Below, one piece after another: positions 36,178 through 45,238 of a stretch of DNA of 64,000 bases. The DNA is from an uncultured Chitinophaga sp. Lineage in GTDB: Bacteria; Bacteroidota; Bacteroidia; Cytophagales; Cyclobacteriaceae. The stretch's first letter is position 1. The number at the start of each line of letters is the position of its first letter. The position numbers were made by a program, and so were the translations under genes. Location of the stretch: the NCBI GenBank assembly GCA_902168205.1, contig CABHOK010000003.1, positions 1,364,001-1,428,000 of the forward strand, in the 5' to 3' direction. Under the pieces are notes generated by a model, which worked only from the letters and a program-made list of their open reading frames with translations, did no database searches and had not been told where the DNA came from.

Positions 36178-37296
36178 TTATGACGCCTTTTTTCTGAACG
36201 ATAATACCAGGATAACAATACCCACCAATACAAGCGGAATGCTGAGGATTTGCCCCATGTTAAGTGGTAGGCTTGCTTCAAAGGCTTCCTGGTTTTCCTT
36301 CAGATACTCGAACAGGAAACGCATGCCGAAGCACCAGATCAAAAATATACTGAAGATGCGGCCCTGCACCAGGTTCTCTTTGTAACGCGCCCAGATGGCG
36401 AGTAACACCAGGAACAGAATGATGCATGAAATAGATTCATACAATTGTGCAGGGTGACGTGCTATACCGGTTGTAGGGATCTTGGCAACAAAGCCTTTGT
36501 TATCCGGGTTAGCAACCTGGTAGTCAAGCCGTAATTTCGGAGTCTCGTCAAAAAACTCGTAGAGTTGTGAGGAAAGCATTTGTCGTACCGGGCCGTTCAC
36601 AAGTTCGTCAATCTGTGTCTCGTTGGCTGACGGCTTAAAGAATATATATACATATAGCGGTACGCGACCTTCACCAACAGCAGGCACTGAATCATTCCGA
36701 TGATATACTACATCGTCTACAATCCCATCAACATCGTGTCGCTTGTCTTTTATAGTTTCCGTTAAACGGCCTGTAAACACAACACCCCAGGGTTTATCAG
36801 TAGGCAGACCAATGATCTCGGAGTTGAAATAATTACCGAGTCTGATCAATGCTCCGGTTAATGCTACGAGTATAACAATGCGGTCCAGTACCTGGAGATA
36901 ATTCTGTCCGGGTTTCTTCTTGCGACTATATAACCACAGGGCAAATAGGATACCGATAGCCCCACCGTGGCTCGCGAGTCCCTGGAGACCAGTAAAGCGG
37001 AACGGGTTAAACTCAAAGGGTAAAAAAATGCCGAGTGGATCAGTCCATATTATTTCAGGTTGATAGAAAATAACATGGCCGAGGCGTGCGCCCAGAATGG
37101 TGGCAATCACCATGTAAATAGTAAGGGTATCGACATCCTTTTCAGGTTTGCCTTCCTTACGGTACATATAGTATAGAATCTGCTGGCTGATGAGAAAGCC
37201 TAATGCGAAAAACAATCCATACCAGCGAAGTGCAAAAGAACCTAACGAAAAGATCTCCGGACTAGCGTTCCAGACGATGTAACTCAGTATACCCAT
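36178..37296 (-). CDS. lgt: Prolipoprotein diacylglyceryl transferase with a ~100-residue insertion
   Basis: A 372-aa membrane enzyme, longer than the usual ~260-290 aa. The core motifs are present: RLGHVIFYQP, GLQGLASHGGAIG (~103-115) with the essential His110, IRLGNYFNSEIIGLPTDKPWG (~151-171) and ARHPAQLYES (279-288). Residues ~175-277 interrupt the normally continuous GLPTDxPWGxxF-RHPxQLYE stretch. This extra segment is hydrophilic and probably periplasmic. It transfers the diacylglyceryl group to lipobox Cys, the first step in lipoprotein maturation, and so serves the lipoproteins seen in this window. Confidence 0.95.
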   Translation of the reverse strand: MGILSYIVWNASPEIFSLGSFALRWYGLFFALGFLISQQILYYMYRKEGKPEKDVDTLTIYMVIATILGARLGHVIFYQPEIIWTDPLGIFLPFEFNPFRFTGLQGLASHGGAIGILFALWLYSRKKKPGQNYLQVLDRIVILVALTGALIRLGNYFNSEIIGLPTDKPWGVVFTGRLTETIKDKRHDVDGIVDDVVYHRNDSVPAVGEGRVPLYVYIFFKPSANETQIDELVNGPVRQMLSSQLYEFFDETPKLRLDYQVANPDNKGFVAKIPTTGIARHPAQLYESISCIILFLVLLAIWARYKENLVQGRIFSIFLIWCFGMRFLFEYLKENQEAFEASLPLNMGQILSIPLVLVGIVILVLSFRKKAS

Positions 37297-37410
37297 AGCG
37301 GCAAATATAGCAGAAAGCTTAAATCAAATAGCCTGTTGAGGCGTAAAGTGAAAAGCTTAAAACCAAAAAGCCGTTGACTGACAATAAAATTACCGCAGGA
37401 TAATACCGGT

Positions 37411-39243
37411 TTAATATTGATCGAGTTTCGCCAGTTCCTCTGTAAATCCTGATGATAGAATCGGGAAGCGGCACCACGTGCGCGGGTCTACGTTCAGATC
37501 GTCCAGGTGAAAGGCAGGCGCGAGGCGTTCGCGCTTCCATTGGTTGGCAGACCAGAGCCTGAAGAATTTCCGGATCCAGTTCTTCAGCATGGCCGGATCA
37601 TGGTTGATCTTCATTACTTCATATACCTGCAGCGGAGACCTGCGCATAAGAATAGCCCACTTCTCGATCTCAGCCAATACAGCATACGGCATCAGGTCGT
37701 CCTCATCGGTTTGGTTGCGCTCCAGTGGTCGCAGTTCTGCTGTAGGCTGAAGATTATTGACCAGGTTCAGCCCGGTTTGATTCAGATTCTTTTCTGCCCA
37801 GCGAAGCCATTGGAGTATAAATACTTTGCTAAGGCCTGCAATAGGCGATAGGCTTCCGCTGGTATCACCGTCCATAGTGGCATACCCAACATCGCCTTCG
37901 CTGCGATTAGACGTTGTGAGCAGCACAGCACGCTTTACGTTGGCAAGCATCCAGATAATGGGTGAACGCGAACGCGCCTGTATATTTTGTAGCGTAACAT
38001 CGTCTTGCTCCCACGTAAGTTTTCTGCCAATGGCATTTTCAATTTTACGGGAGTATGAATTTACTTCGTCATTAATCGTCCATTGGTGAAACTCGGCACC
38101 AATAGAATCCGCAAGCGATTTGGCGGCATTAAAAGTTTGTGACGATGAATTTATAGTGCCTTGATACGCGCACGTTAATAATTTACCAACAGCTTCTTTT
38201 ATATCATTCGCTTCTATACCCAGTGCTTTGTTGAATATGTCCCAACCAACTTCGGCAACTGCGCGCTTTACCATTTCGGCTACAAATACAGCGCACGATG
38301 ATGAGTCGGCACCACCACTCAGCGAGAGCACAAAACCTTTTGCTTTACTCTTTCGCGCATAGTCGTATAGCGCGAGTGCCACCGCCTGTGTGAGCTCTTC
38401 ATTTCTATCTTTTACATCGGCGGAGGGTATAACTTCGCTTTGCTCCGGATTCTTAAAATCAACCGAGCAAGCCAGTATAGTATAGTTACGGAAGGAGAGT
38501 CGCTTGTTAACTGCGAGTAACTTTCCCTTCTGTGCTATAATAATATCACCATCGTATATCATTTTACCGGCTTCATTGCCGAGTAAATTTGTAAAGAGGT
38601 ATACACAGTTAAAGGAAACGGAACCATCGAGCACAACCTCTCTTTCACGAAGCGTACTCTTGCCCATAGCAAAGTGACTCGCACTTGGGTTCAAGATCAG
38701 ATTTACTCCGCGCTCCATCAACCGGTACCCCGGACGATAATTTTTTCGCCAGCCGTCTTCACATATTTCAAAGCCGAACTTAACGCCTTCAATTTCATAG
38801 ATAAGATCTCCGGCCTGTACCTTTTCACCGCCCAGCGTAAGTTCAACCGTACGATACGGAACCCACGGATCAAACCAGCGCGGTTCATAGTGTACACCAT
38901 CGCGTGCCAGGTTTTGCTTGAATGTTATACCTATAATTTTTCCATTGCTGATTACGCACGAGCCGTTATACGTTATGCCTTCCAGGCGTATCGGTAAACC
39001 TATACATATTGTGATGTCTTGTGTATAGTCTCGTATTTTCAGTACTTCTTTCCAGGCGTGTTCGGCAAGCCAGTCGCTGAGAAAAAGATCTTCGCAGCCA
39101 TAGCCGGTAACGCATAGCTCGGGGAAACATAGTATCCTGATCTGTTGCCTGCGCGCTTCTTCTATGGCCTCGAGTATGTTTCGGGTATTGTTATTCCAAT
39201 CGAACGGAATCTGGTTGACGGTGGCCCCTCCAATTTTTATCAT
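37411..39243 (-). CDS. nadE: Glutamine-dependent NAD+ synthetase
   Basis: A protein of 610 aa from ATG 39243 (MIKIGGATVNQIPFDW); the open frame extends 14 codons upstream without need. The N-terminal nitrilase domain (glutaminase) has FPELCVTGYGCEDL (Glu), the Lys of ITFKQNLARDGV-type region, and FGFEICEDGW (Cys). The C-terminal ammonia-dependent synthetase has LSGGADSSSCAVF (PP-loop, ~327) and TSNRSEGDVGYATMDGDTSG. It amidates deamido-NAD+ using ammonia from glutamine, the last step of NAD synthesis. The neighbours give no operon. Confidence 0.96.
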   Translation of the reverse strand: MIKIGGATVNQIPFDWNNNTRNILEAIEEARRQQIRILCFPELCVTGYGCEDLFLSDWLAEHAWKEVLKIRDYTQDITICIGLPIRLEGITYNGSCVISNGKIIGITFKQNLARDGVHYEPRWFDPWVPYRTVELTLGGEKVQAGDLIYEIEGVKFGFEICEDGWRKNYRPGYRLMERGVNLILNPSASHFAMGKSTLREREVVLDGSVSFNCVYLFTNLLGNEAGKMIYDGDIIIAQKGKLLAVNKRLSFRNYTILACSVDFKNPEQSEVIPSADVKDRNEELTQAVALALYDYARKSKAKGFVLSLSGGADSSSCAVFVAEMVKRAVAEVGWDIFNKALGIEANDIKEAVGKLLTCAYQGTINSSSQTFNAAKSLADSIGAEFHQWTINDEVNSYSRKIENAIGRKLTWEQDDVTLQNIQARSRSPIIWMLANVKRAVLLTTSNRSEGDVGYATMDGDTSGSLSPIAGLSKVFILQWLRWAEKNLNQTGLNLVNNLQPTAELRPLERNQTDEDDLMPYAVLAEIEKWAILMRRSPLQVYEVMKINHDPAMLKNWIRKFFRLWSANQWKRERLAPAFHLDDLNVDPRTWCRFPILSSGFTEELAKLDQY

Positions 39244-39446
39244 GGCGGATGTGCGTATTAAAAATCTCAAATCAATTAAGTGCAATTGAACAACTTCGCG
39301 TTACCAAAGTCATTTACTATATACGTATACCTATAAGACTATGCCTGCCTTATGCCTGTATACATCCAACAAATATGGAGATTAATTTGTCACCTTGCTG
39401 AACAGCTTTTAATGACTTTACAGGAAGAAAAATGAAATGTTTTTGA

Positions 39447-40178
39447 TTAGGAGAGAAGATTCAGCATCTCACACGTTTTCAAGGCAGCATCCTGCTCGGC
39501 TTTTTTCTTGCTGTTGCCGTAGCCCGTTCCTTTGGCTTCATTGTCAACCAGCACCTGCGCGGTGAACTCTTTGTGGTTCTTGCCTTTCTTAACGTTTAAT
39601 ATTTCGAAGCGCACTTCTTTTCCTTCGCGTTGCGCCCACTCAATGATCTTGCTCTTAAAGTTGGAGTTGGAATTTACCAGCTCATCGAGATCATAATTAG
39701 GACCGATAAGTTTATCGATTACAAACTTCTTGGTGCGCAGGTATCCTTTGTCGAGGTAAATAGCACCTACAATCGCTTCCAGTGTATTACCGAGTATAAC
39801 CTGCTGCAGATGAGAGTTCTTCTGATCGTATTGAACAATGTTACCGACACCGATTTTACGCGCGAGGAGGTTGAGTGTTTCGCGGTTTACGATGCGCGAT
39901 CGCATTTCGGTAAGGAAACCTTCTGACTTGAACGGAAATTTTTTGAACAGGTAATCTGCTACCGCTGCACCGAGGATGGCATCACCAAGATATTCCAGGC
40001 GTTCATTCGACTCTTTGAAACCCTGACCATTTTCTTTGGCAATAGAACTATGAACTGTTGCCAAACGGTATAGTTCAAGATTGGAAGGTGTAAGGCCGGC
40101 AATATTCTTTATAGCCCTGATCAGCTTCTCATCATTCTTCGATTTTCCTTTCGGAAGCTTAAGGATTTTCCAGACCAA
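39447..40178 (-). CDS. rnc: Ribonuclease III
   Basis: A 243-aa RNase III. The catalytic motif is SNERLEYLGDAILGAAVADYLF (~59-79), with Glu/Asp for two metal ions; TLEAIVGAIYLDKGY is the second acidic site. A C-terminal double-stranded RNA-binding domain (~175-240) ends with GNSKKKAEQDAALKTCEML. It processes rRNA precursors and double-stranded RNA. It is the last gene of the acpP-fabF-rnc series common in Bacteroidota, with a 217-bp space after fabF. Confidence 0.96.
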   Translation of the reverse strand: MVWKILKLPKGKSKNDEKLIRAIKNIAGLTPSNLELYRLATVHSSIAKENGQGFKESNERLEYLGDAILGAAVADYLFKKFPFKSEGFLTEMRSRIVNRETLNLLARKIGVGNIVQYDQKNSHLQQVILGNTLEAIVGAIYLDKGYLRTKKFVIDKLIGPNYDLDELVNSNSNFKSKIIEWAQREGKEVRFEILNVKKGKNHKEFTAQVLVDNEAKGTGYGNSKKKAEQDAALKTCEMLNLLS

Positions 40179-40395
40179 GTTGTATATCAGTTCATTTTAT
40201 AGTCGGATGCTAATTTAATAAGATTATTGGTATTAATATCCTGCTACCGGTCGTGTTATCTAAGATTATTGTTTAAACGATTACCATAGAGCCTACCACA
40301 ACTATACCCATACACGCGGATATAGCAACGCATAGTAAACCCTATAGCTATAGCACAATATAGCGGCACAGGTTGTTAGCAGGATAAAAAAGGGA

Positions 40396-41643
40396 CTAGA
40401 TCTTCCTGAAGATCACAGAGAAGTTATGACCACCAAAGCCGAATGTATTGCTCAACGCGATGTTGATGTTACGTTCCTGCGCTTTGTTAAAGGTCATATT
40501 CAGCTTAGGATCAAGATCAGGATCGTCTTCAAAGTGATTGATGGTAGGAGGGACGATTGAATCATTGATCGCCATGATACATGCTATACTTTCAATGGCA
40601 CCCGCGGCACCCAGCAAGTGGCCTGTCATGGATTTGGTAGAGCTGATGTTCATTTTATAAGCATGCTCACCAAATACTTTTTGAATGGCGCGGATCTCAC
40701 CTATATCACCAAGCGGAGTAGAAGTTCCGTGTGTATTGATATAGTCTATTTGTTCAGGCTTGATCTCGGCATCTTCCAATGCGTTGTACATTACCTGAAT
40801 GATACCGGCACCTTCGGGATGTGGCGCTGTAATGTGGTAAGCATCCGATGACATACCGCCACCAATTACTTCCGCATATATTTTAGCGCCACGTTTCTTC
40901 GCGTGCTCGTACTCTTCGAGTATTAATGCACCGGCACCTTCACCCAGTACAAAACCATCGCGGTCTTTATCATACGGGCGTGATGCAGTCTCCGGAGAAT
41001 CGTTACGCTCGGAGAGAGCTTTTAAGGAATTGAATCCACCAACACCTGCTTCGCATACAGCAGCCTCCGAACCACCTGATACGATGATATCAGCTTTACC
41101 TAAACGTAAAAAGGTAAAGGCATCGTAAAGTGCATTGGTAGAAGAAGCACAGGCAGAAACCGTTACATAGTTCGGCCCGCGGAAACCATACTTGATAGAG
41201 ATGTGACCTGCACTCAGGTCGGGAATCATTTTAGGAATGAAGAAAGGGTTGAATCTTGGAGTTCCATCGCCTTTGGCATATACCTTAACTTCTTCCTGGA
41301 AAGTTAACAACCCCCCGATACCTGACCCCCAAATCACGCCAACGCGATTCGGGTTGAGTTCAGTTAGCGGGAGGTTTGCATCTTTTATAGCCTCATCCAC
41401 AGCCACCATAGCATATTGCGCGAACGGGTCCATCTTACGCGCTTCCTTTCGATCCATAAAGTTACCGATGTCGAAGTTCTTCACCTCGCAGGCAAACTTT
41501 GTTTTAAAGAGCGTTGAATCAAAGCGTGTTATGGGAGCTGCTCCACTTTTACCATTCTTCAATCCATCCCAAAACGCTGGTAACGTATTGCCGATGGGTG
41601 TGAGTGCACCAAGTCCTGTAACGACTACTCGCTTCAATGTCAT
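40396..41643 (-). CDS. fabF: 3-oxoacyl-[acyl-carrier-protein] synthase II
   Basis: A 415-aa condensing enzyme. The Cys-His-His triad is in VSACASSTNALYDAF (Cys ~165), NTHGTSTPLGD (His ~305) and STKSMTGHLLGAAGA (His ~340). It elongates acyl-ACP with malonyl-ACP and favours the temperature-responsive palmitoleate step. It starts 38 bp after acpP on the same strand, so the carrier and the synthase are co-transcribed. Confidence 0.97.
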   Translation of the reverse strand: MTLKRVVVTGLGALTPIGNTLPAFWDGLKNGKSGAAPITRFDSTLFKTKFACEVKNFDIGNFMDRKEARKMDPFAQYAMVAVDEAIKDANLPLTELNPNRVGVIWGSGIGGLLTFQEEVKVYAKGDGTPRFNPFFIPKMIPDLSAGHISIKYGFRGPNYVTVSACASSTNALYDAFTFLRLGKADIIVSGGSEAAVCEAGVGGFNSLKALSERNDSPETASRPYDKDRDGFVLGEGAGALILEEYEHAKKRGAKIYAEVIGGGMSSDAYHITAPHPEGAGIIQVMYNALEDAEIKPEQIDYINTHGTSTPLGDIGEIRAIQKVFGEHAYKMNISSTKSMTGHLLGAAGAIESIACIMAINDSIVPPTINHFEDDPDLDPKLNMTFNKAQERNINIALSNTFGFGGHNFSVIFRKI

Positions 41644-41680
41644 GATCTATGGGGTGTGGTTGTATAAAGGCAGTGGTCAA

Positions 41681-41920
41681 TTATTTCTTTACGTTTTGCT
41701 CCAAGTAAGAGATGGCCTGGCCAACAGTGGAGATATTTTCAGCCTGGTCGTCTGGGATAGAAATATTGAATTCCTTTTCGAACTCCATAATAAGTTCTAC
41801 GGTGTCAAGTGAGTCAGCTCCAAGGTCGTTGGTGAAGCTAGCCTCAGGAGTAACTTCAGATTCTTCAACACCAAGTTTTTCGATGATGATCTGCTTTACT
41901 TTTTGTGCAATTTCAGACAT
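41681..41920 (-). CDS. acpP: Acyl carrier protein
   Basis: A 79-aa acidic four-helix protein. The phosphopantetheine attachment site is Ser37 in [15 protein letters not shown]. Size and sequence are typical. It carries growing acyl chains in fatty-acid synthesis. On the minus strand a likely promoter precedes it: GTTTG (41985-41981), 20 bp, TTTCTTTG (41960-41953), one mismatch from TAnnTTTG. It heads the acpP-fabF pair. Confidence 0.97.
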   Translation of the reverse strand: MSEIAQKVKQIIIEKLGVEESEVTPEASFTNDLGADSLDTVELIMEFEKEFNISIPDDQAENISTVGQAISYLEQNVKK

Positions 41921-41952
41921 GTTTTTAAGGTTTATGATTTAAAAATCAGTTG

Positions 41953-41985
41953 CAAAGAAAGAGATTTACGTGAATATTATCAAAC
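41953..41985 (-). promoter_or_regulatory. Candidate acpP promoter
   Basis: On the minus strand GTTTG (41985-41981) is followed, after 20 bp, by TTTCTTTG (41960-41953). The -7 box has one mismatch from TAnnTTTG. The start codon is ~33 bp downstream. Confidence 0.4.
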
Positions 41986-42034
41986 TTTTTTGAAACGGCT
42001 CTCTGTCACATTAAGGAGTGTTTTGATCTGAAAA

Positions 42035-42457
42035 ATGAAGAAAACCAAGCTTGTCATAGACTATGAATACGACTTTGAACTGTTGGGACTCACCTCGACA
42101 GCAAGGGGTTATAAGCTTGCCTGGGAACTTAACCAGGCACTGCACATACAACTGGTAAAACAGCCCGATTTGGCGGTCGGATTCAAAAATAATGACGAAA
42201 AGTACTTTTCTTTCTATTCTTTTGAAACTCAACTCAATCGATTGAAACTATTCAAAAACAAACCTTCTGAACCTGACCCCGGAAAGTATTTCCTAATCCC
42301 TGAATTTCCTCATTTCGATTTTATAATTTTGGCGGCTATGAAAGATCAGTACACCCATCCGCAGTTGCTGGAGTTGATCAAGTCGATATCTTCTGTTCAG
42401 TTTGTGACCTTCATACCTTTGGACGGTCTCAAGTCTAAATCAAATTTTATTTTCTGA
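42035..42457 (+). CDS. IPExxxVDY family protein
   Basis: A 140-aa protein of the Bacteroidota-specific family named for its motif, here IPEFPHFDF, a variant of IPExxxVDY (~89-97). N-terminal MKKTKLVIDYEYDFELLGL is also typical. The function is unknown. It lies directly upstream of pyk (62 bp) on the same strand, an arrangement that recurs in Bacteroidota, so the two are probably co-transcribed. Confidence 0.85.
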   Translation: MKKTKLVIDYEYDFELLGLTSTARGYKLAWELNQALHIQLVKQPDLAVGFKNNDEKYFSFYSFETQLNRLKLFKNKPSEPDPGKYFLIPEFPHFDFIILAAMKDQYTHPQLLELIKSISSVQFVTFIPLDGLKSKSNFIF

Positions 42458-42519
42458 TTCTTCCGATGCACACTGATTTATTTCATATTAACCATCCACA
42501 CGAAATATCTTAAACCTTT

Positions 42520-43950
42520 ATGCTAGAAAAAGTATCGTTCAACAAGACTAAAATTGTTGCCACCGTAGGGCCTGCTTCAAACTCGAAAGAAATGCTTCGC
42601 GCATTGATCAAAGAAGGAGTAGATGTTTTTCGCCTGAATTTCTCTCATGGTAAACACGAAGACCACCTGAAGGTTATTAACTTCGTTCGCGAACTAAACG
42701 CAGAGATGGGTACAACGGTATCGCTTCTCCAGGATCTCCAGGGGCCTAAAATCAGAGTGGATGAAATGGAACCGGGTATCGTTATCGAACGTGGACAAGA
42801 ACTTATCATCACTACCCGTGACCTCATCGGTAATCGCGAAATCGCCAGCACATCCTATAAAAATCTTCCGAAAGATGTTAAACCTGGTGATACCATCCTG
42901 GTTGACGATGGTAAAATTGAATTGAAAGTAAAAGAAGTACGTGATATAGACGTTGTAACGGAAGTAGTATATGGCGGTCCGTTAAAATCAAGAAAAGGTA
43001 TAAACCTTCCTTTCACAAAAGTTTCTGCTCCGTCATTAACCGAAAAAGATTTAGCTGACCTGTACTTCGGTATTGAAAATAATGTTGACTGGATCGCGCT
43101 TTCGTTTGTACGCAAAGCTTCTGATATAGAATCGTTACGTTCAATTATTGACGAGAAAAAATCAAACGCACGCATCGTAGCAAAAATTGAAAAGCCGGAA
43201 GCACTGAGTAACATCGATGAAATCATTACGCTGACTGACGCGGTGATGGTGGCTCGTGGTGACCTGGGTGTTGAGATCTGGCTGGAAGAAGTACCAATGG
43301 TACAAAAGATGCTCGTTGAAAAATGTAATCGCGCAGGCAAGCCGGTTATCGTAGCAACGCAGATGATGGAAAGTATGATCGAGAACCCTCGTCCTACACG
43401 TGCAGAGACCAATGACGTTGCCAACGCTGTGATGGATGGTGCTGATGCTGTGATGCTTTCTGCAGAAACTGCTGCCGGTAAATATCCGATCGAAGTAATC
43501 CGCAGTATGGTTCGTACCGTTGCTTCGGTTGAGAAGAGCCCGAATATATACTATCGCTTCCGCGATGTGAATAAGAATTCTCCAACCTATATACACGATA
43601 ACTTTGTATTGGCAGCTTGTAAACTGGCAAAAGATGTAGGAGCAAAGGCTATAGTAGGTATGACCCAATCTGGTTACACAGCATTCCAGTCATCTGCCTA
43701 CAGACCAAACGCTAACATCTTTGTGTTTACATCGAACAAAGCATTGCTTACCAAAATGAACCTCGTTTGGGGTACACAGGCTTATTTCTACGATAAGATA
43801 AACTCTACCGATGAAACGATAGCAGATGTGGAAGATATACTGAAGAAAGAAGGACATGTACAGAGCGGTGATCTGTTTATCATCCTGGCAAGTATGCCTA
43901 TTCAGGAAAAGGCACGTACCAACACGTTGAAGATTAACGTGGTGAAGTAG
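42520..43950 (+). CDS. pyk: Pyruvate kinase
   Basis: A 476-aa glycolytic enzyme. KTKIVATVGPASNS begins the barrel; RLNFSHG, LLQDLQGPKIR, IVAKIEKPEAL (with catalytic Lys) and VMVARGDLGVEI are the substrate and metal-binding motifs; TRAETNDVANAVMDGADAVMLSAETA follows. The C-terminal regulatory domain (~350-470) is present. It makes pyruvate and ATP from phosphoenolpyruvate. A terminator with stem AAGGCACC/GGTGCCTT follows 80 bp downstream. Confidence 0.97.
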   Translation: MLEKVSFNKTKIVATVGPASNSKEMLRALIKEGVDVFRLNFSHGKHEDHLKVINFVRELNAEMGTTVSLLQDLQGPKIRVDEMEPGIVIERGQELIITTRDLIGNREIASTSYKNLPKDVKPGDTILVDDGKIELKVKEVRDIDVVTEVVYGGPLKSRKGINLPFTKVSAPSLTEKDLADLYFGIENNVDWIALSFVRKASDIESLRSIIDEKKSNARIVAKIEKPEALSNIDEIITLTDAVMVARGDLGVEIWLEEVPMVQKMLVEKCNRAGKPVIVATQMMESMIENPRPTRAETNDVANAVMDGADAVMLSAETAAGKYPIEVIRSMVRTVASVEKSPNIYYRFRDVNKNSPTYIHDNFVLAACKLAKDVGAKAIVGMTQSGYTAFQSSAYRPNANIFVFTSNKALLTKMNLVWGTQAYFYDKINSTDETIADVEDILKKEGHVQSGDLFIILASMPIQEKARTNTLKINVVK

Positions 43951-43955
43951 TCTTT

Positions 43956-44170
43956 ATCGTTATCCGTTAATCGTAATTAGTCTAAAGGTTGGCGGATAAC
44001 GAAATCCAATTACTCAAAGAACACAAAGAAGGCACCAGGTTTCACAAAGAAATTCGGTGCCTTTTAATTTATATGTACTTTGATTTTTACAGACGTTTCT
44101 TATGTATACATATATACCGAGCACGGACTATCTCTCTTGCGTATAACGGATAATAGATAACGATTAACGA
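43956..44170. repeat. Intergenic inverted repeats, CGTTATCCG units flanking the pyk terminator
   Basis: CGTTATCCG (43958-43966) and CGGATAACG (43993-44001) form a perfect 9-bp hairpin; a third, complementary block (TAACGGATAATAGATAACGATTAACGATC) lies at 44143-44170, across the pyk terminator. Units match those at 17111-17343 and 29665-29818. Confidence 0.7.
44029..44071 (+). terminator. Intrinsic terminator of pyk
   Basis: AAGGCACC (44029-44036) pairs with GGTGCCTT (44056-44063), followed by TTAATTTATAT. The spacer sequence (CAGGTTTCACAAAGAAATTC) resembles the CACAAAG repeats at 17242. Confidence 0.8.
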
Positions 44171-44173
44171 TCA

Positions 44174-45238
44174 CTAAAGGAAATCAATATCCACATTCAA
44201 CGGGTAGCGCATCAGGTATCGCAGTGCCTGCTTCATAGTAAGATCTTCGAATAAAACTTTATAGAGTGTGGTAGTGATCGGAGCACGCACACCGTAGTAG
44301 TCTGCACATTTCTTGGTAATGCGTATGGTATTTATACCTTCGGCTACTTCATCGGTGCTCGCCAGAATTTCTTTCAGCGTTTCGCCCTTTGCAAGACGGT
44401 GACCAATTGTAAAGTTTCGGCTTAATGAACTGTTGCAGGTTGTAACCAAATCGCCTACACCGGCTACACCTAAAAAAGCTTTTGTATTTCCTCCTAACGC
44501 GCGACCGAGGTATATCATTTCCACCATGCCGCGACTTACCAATAAACCTTTTGCATTTTCGCCATAGCCGAGTCCGCTTAACGCACCGGCTGCTATAGCA
44601 ATTATATTCTTGAGTACACCGGCCAATTCAACACCCACCAGGTCGTTGTTGCCATATACCTGGAAGTGATCGTTACGGAGTAAGCGTTTACCGAGTGTAA
44701 TTACTTCATTAAAGTGACTCGCTATAACTGTTGCTGCGGGTTGATTAGCCGCGAGTTCTCTTGAAAGGTTAGGTCCGGCCAGACAGCCTACGCGCACCAC
44801 AACACTTTCTTCCATAATTACTTCACTCATGGTTTTTACCTGGCTTCGGTTAAGCTTCGTAATTGTCTCGATGCTTTGTCCGTTGGTAAGCGTAAGGTCA
44901 AAACCTTTTGTTCCGTGAATTAATATATGATAGGGGTGAAGATGCGGTGAGAGATGTTTCATCATCGAGCGAAAGTGCTCCGAGGGTACAATCGGAAACA
45001 ATATATCGCACTGCTCAGCTATAGCAGCAAGGTCGTTAATGGGCTCGATGTTCGGATGCATGCTATGCCCGCGGTTCTCGCGCGTTTCGCGTATACGCTG
45101 AATAACTTTTTCATCGCGTGCATATAGCAATACCTTCCGGTGCTGCGCCAGAAGGTTAGCCACCACACTGCCGAAGTTACCAGCCCCGATTACGCCAACC
45201 GGTTTATCGTCAGATAAACTTTTCAAGGTCATAGCCAA
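44174..45238 (-). CDS. gpsA: Glycerol-3-phosphate dehydrogenase [NAD(P)+]
   Basis: A 354-aa enzyme. The Rossmann motif is GVIGAGNFGSVVANLLA (~15-31), and GVELAGVLKNIIAIAAGAL with KG...NAKG is the substrate region containing the conserved Lys. Translation may start at Met3 (MTLKSL). It makes glycerol-3-phosphate for phospholipid synthesis. Its start lies 29 bp inside the acyltransferase gene, so the two are translationally coupled and both serve early phospholipid assembly. Confidence 0.95.
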   Translation of the reverse strand: MAMTLKSLSDDKPVGVIGAGNFGSVVANLLAQHRKVLLYARDEKVIQRIRETRENRGHSMHPNIEPINDLAAIAEQCDILFPIVPSEHFRSMMKHLSPHLHPYHILIHGTKGFDLTLTNGQSIETITKLNRSQVKTMSEVIMEESVVVRVGCLAGPNLSRELAANQPAATVIASHFNEVITLGKRLLRNDHFQVYGNNDLVGVELAGVLKNIIAIAAGALSGLGYGENAKGLLVSRGMVEMIYLGRALGGNTKAFLGVAGVGDLVTTCNSSLSRNFTIGHRLAKGETLKEILASTDEVAEGINTIRITKKCADYYGVRAPITTTLYKVLFEDLTMKQALRYLMRYPLNVDIDFL

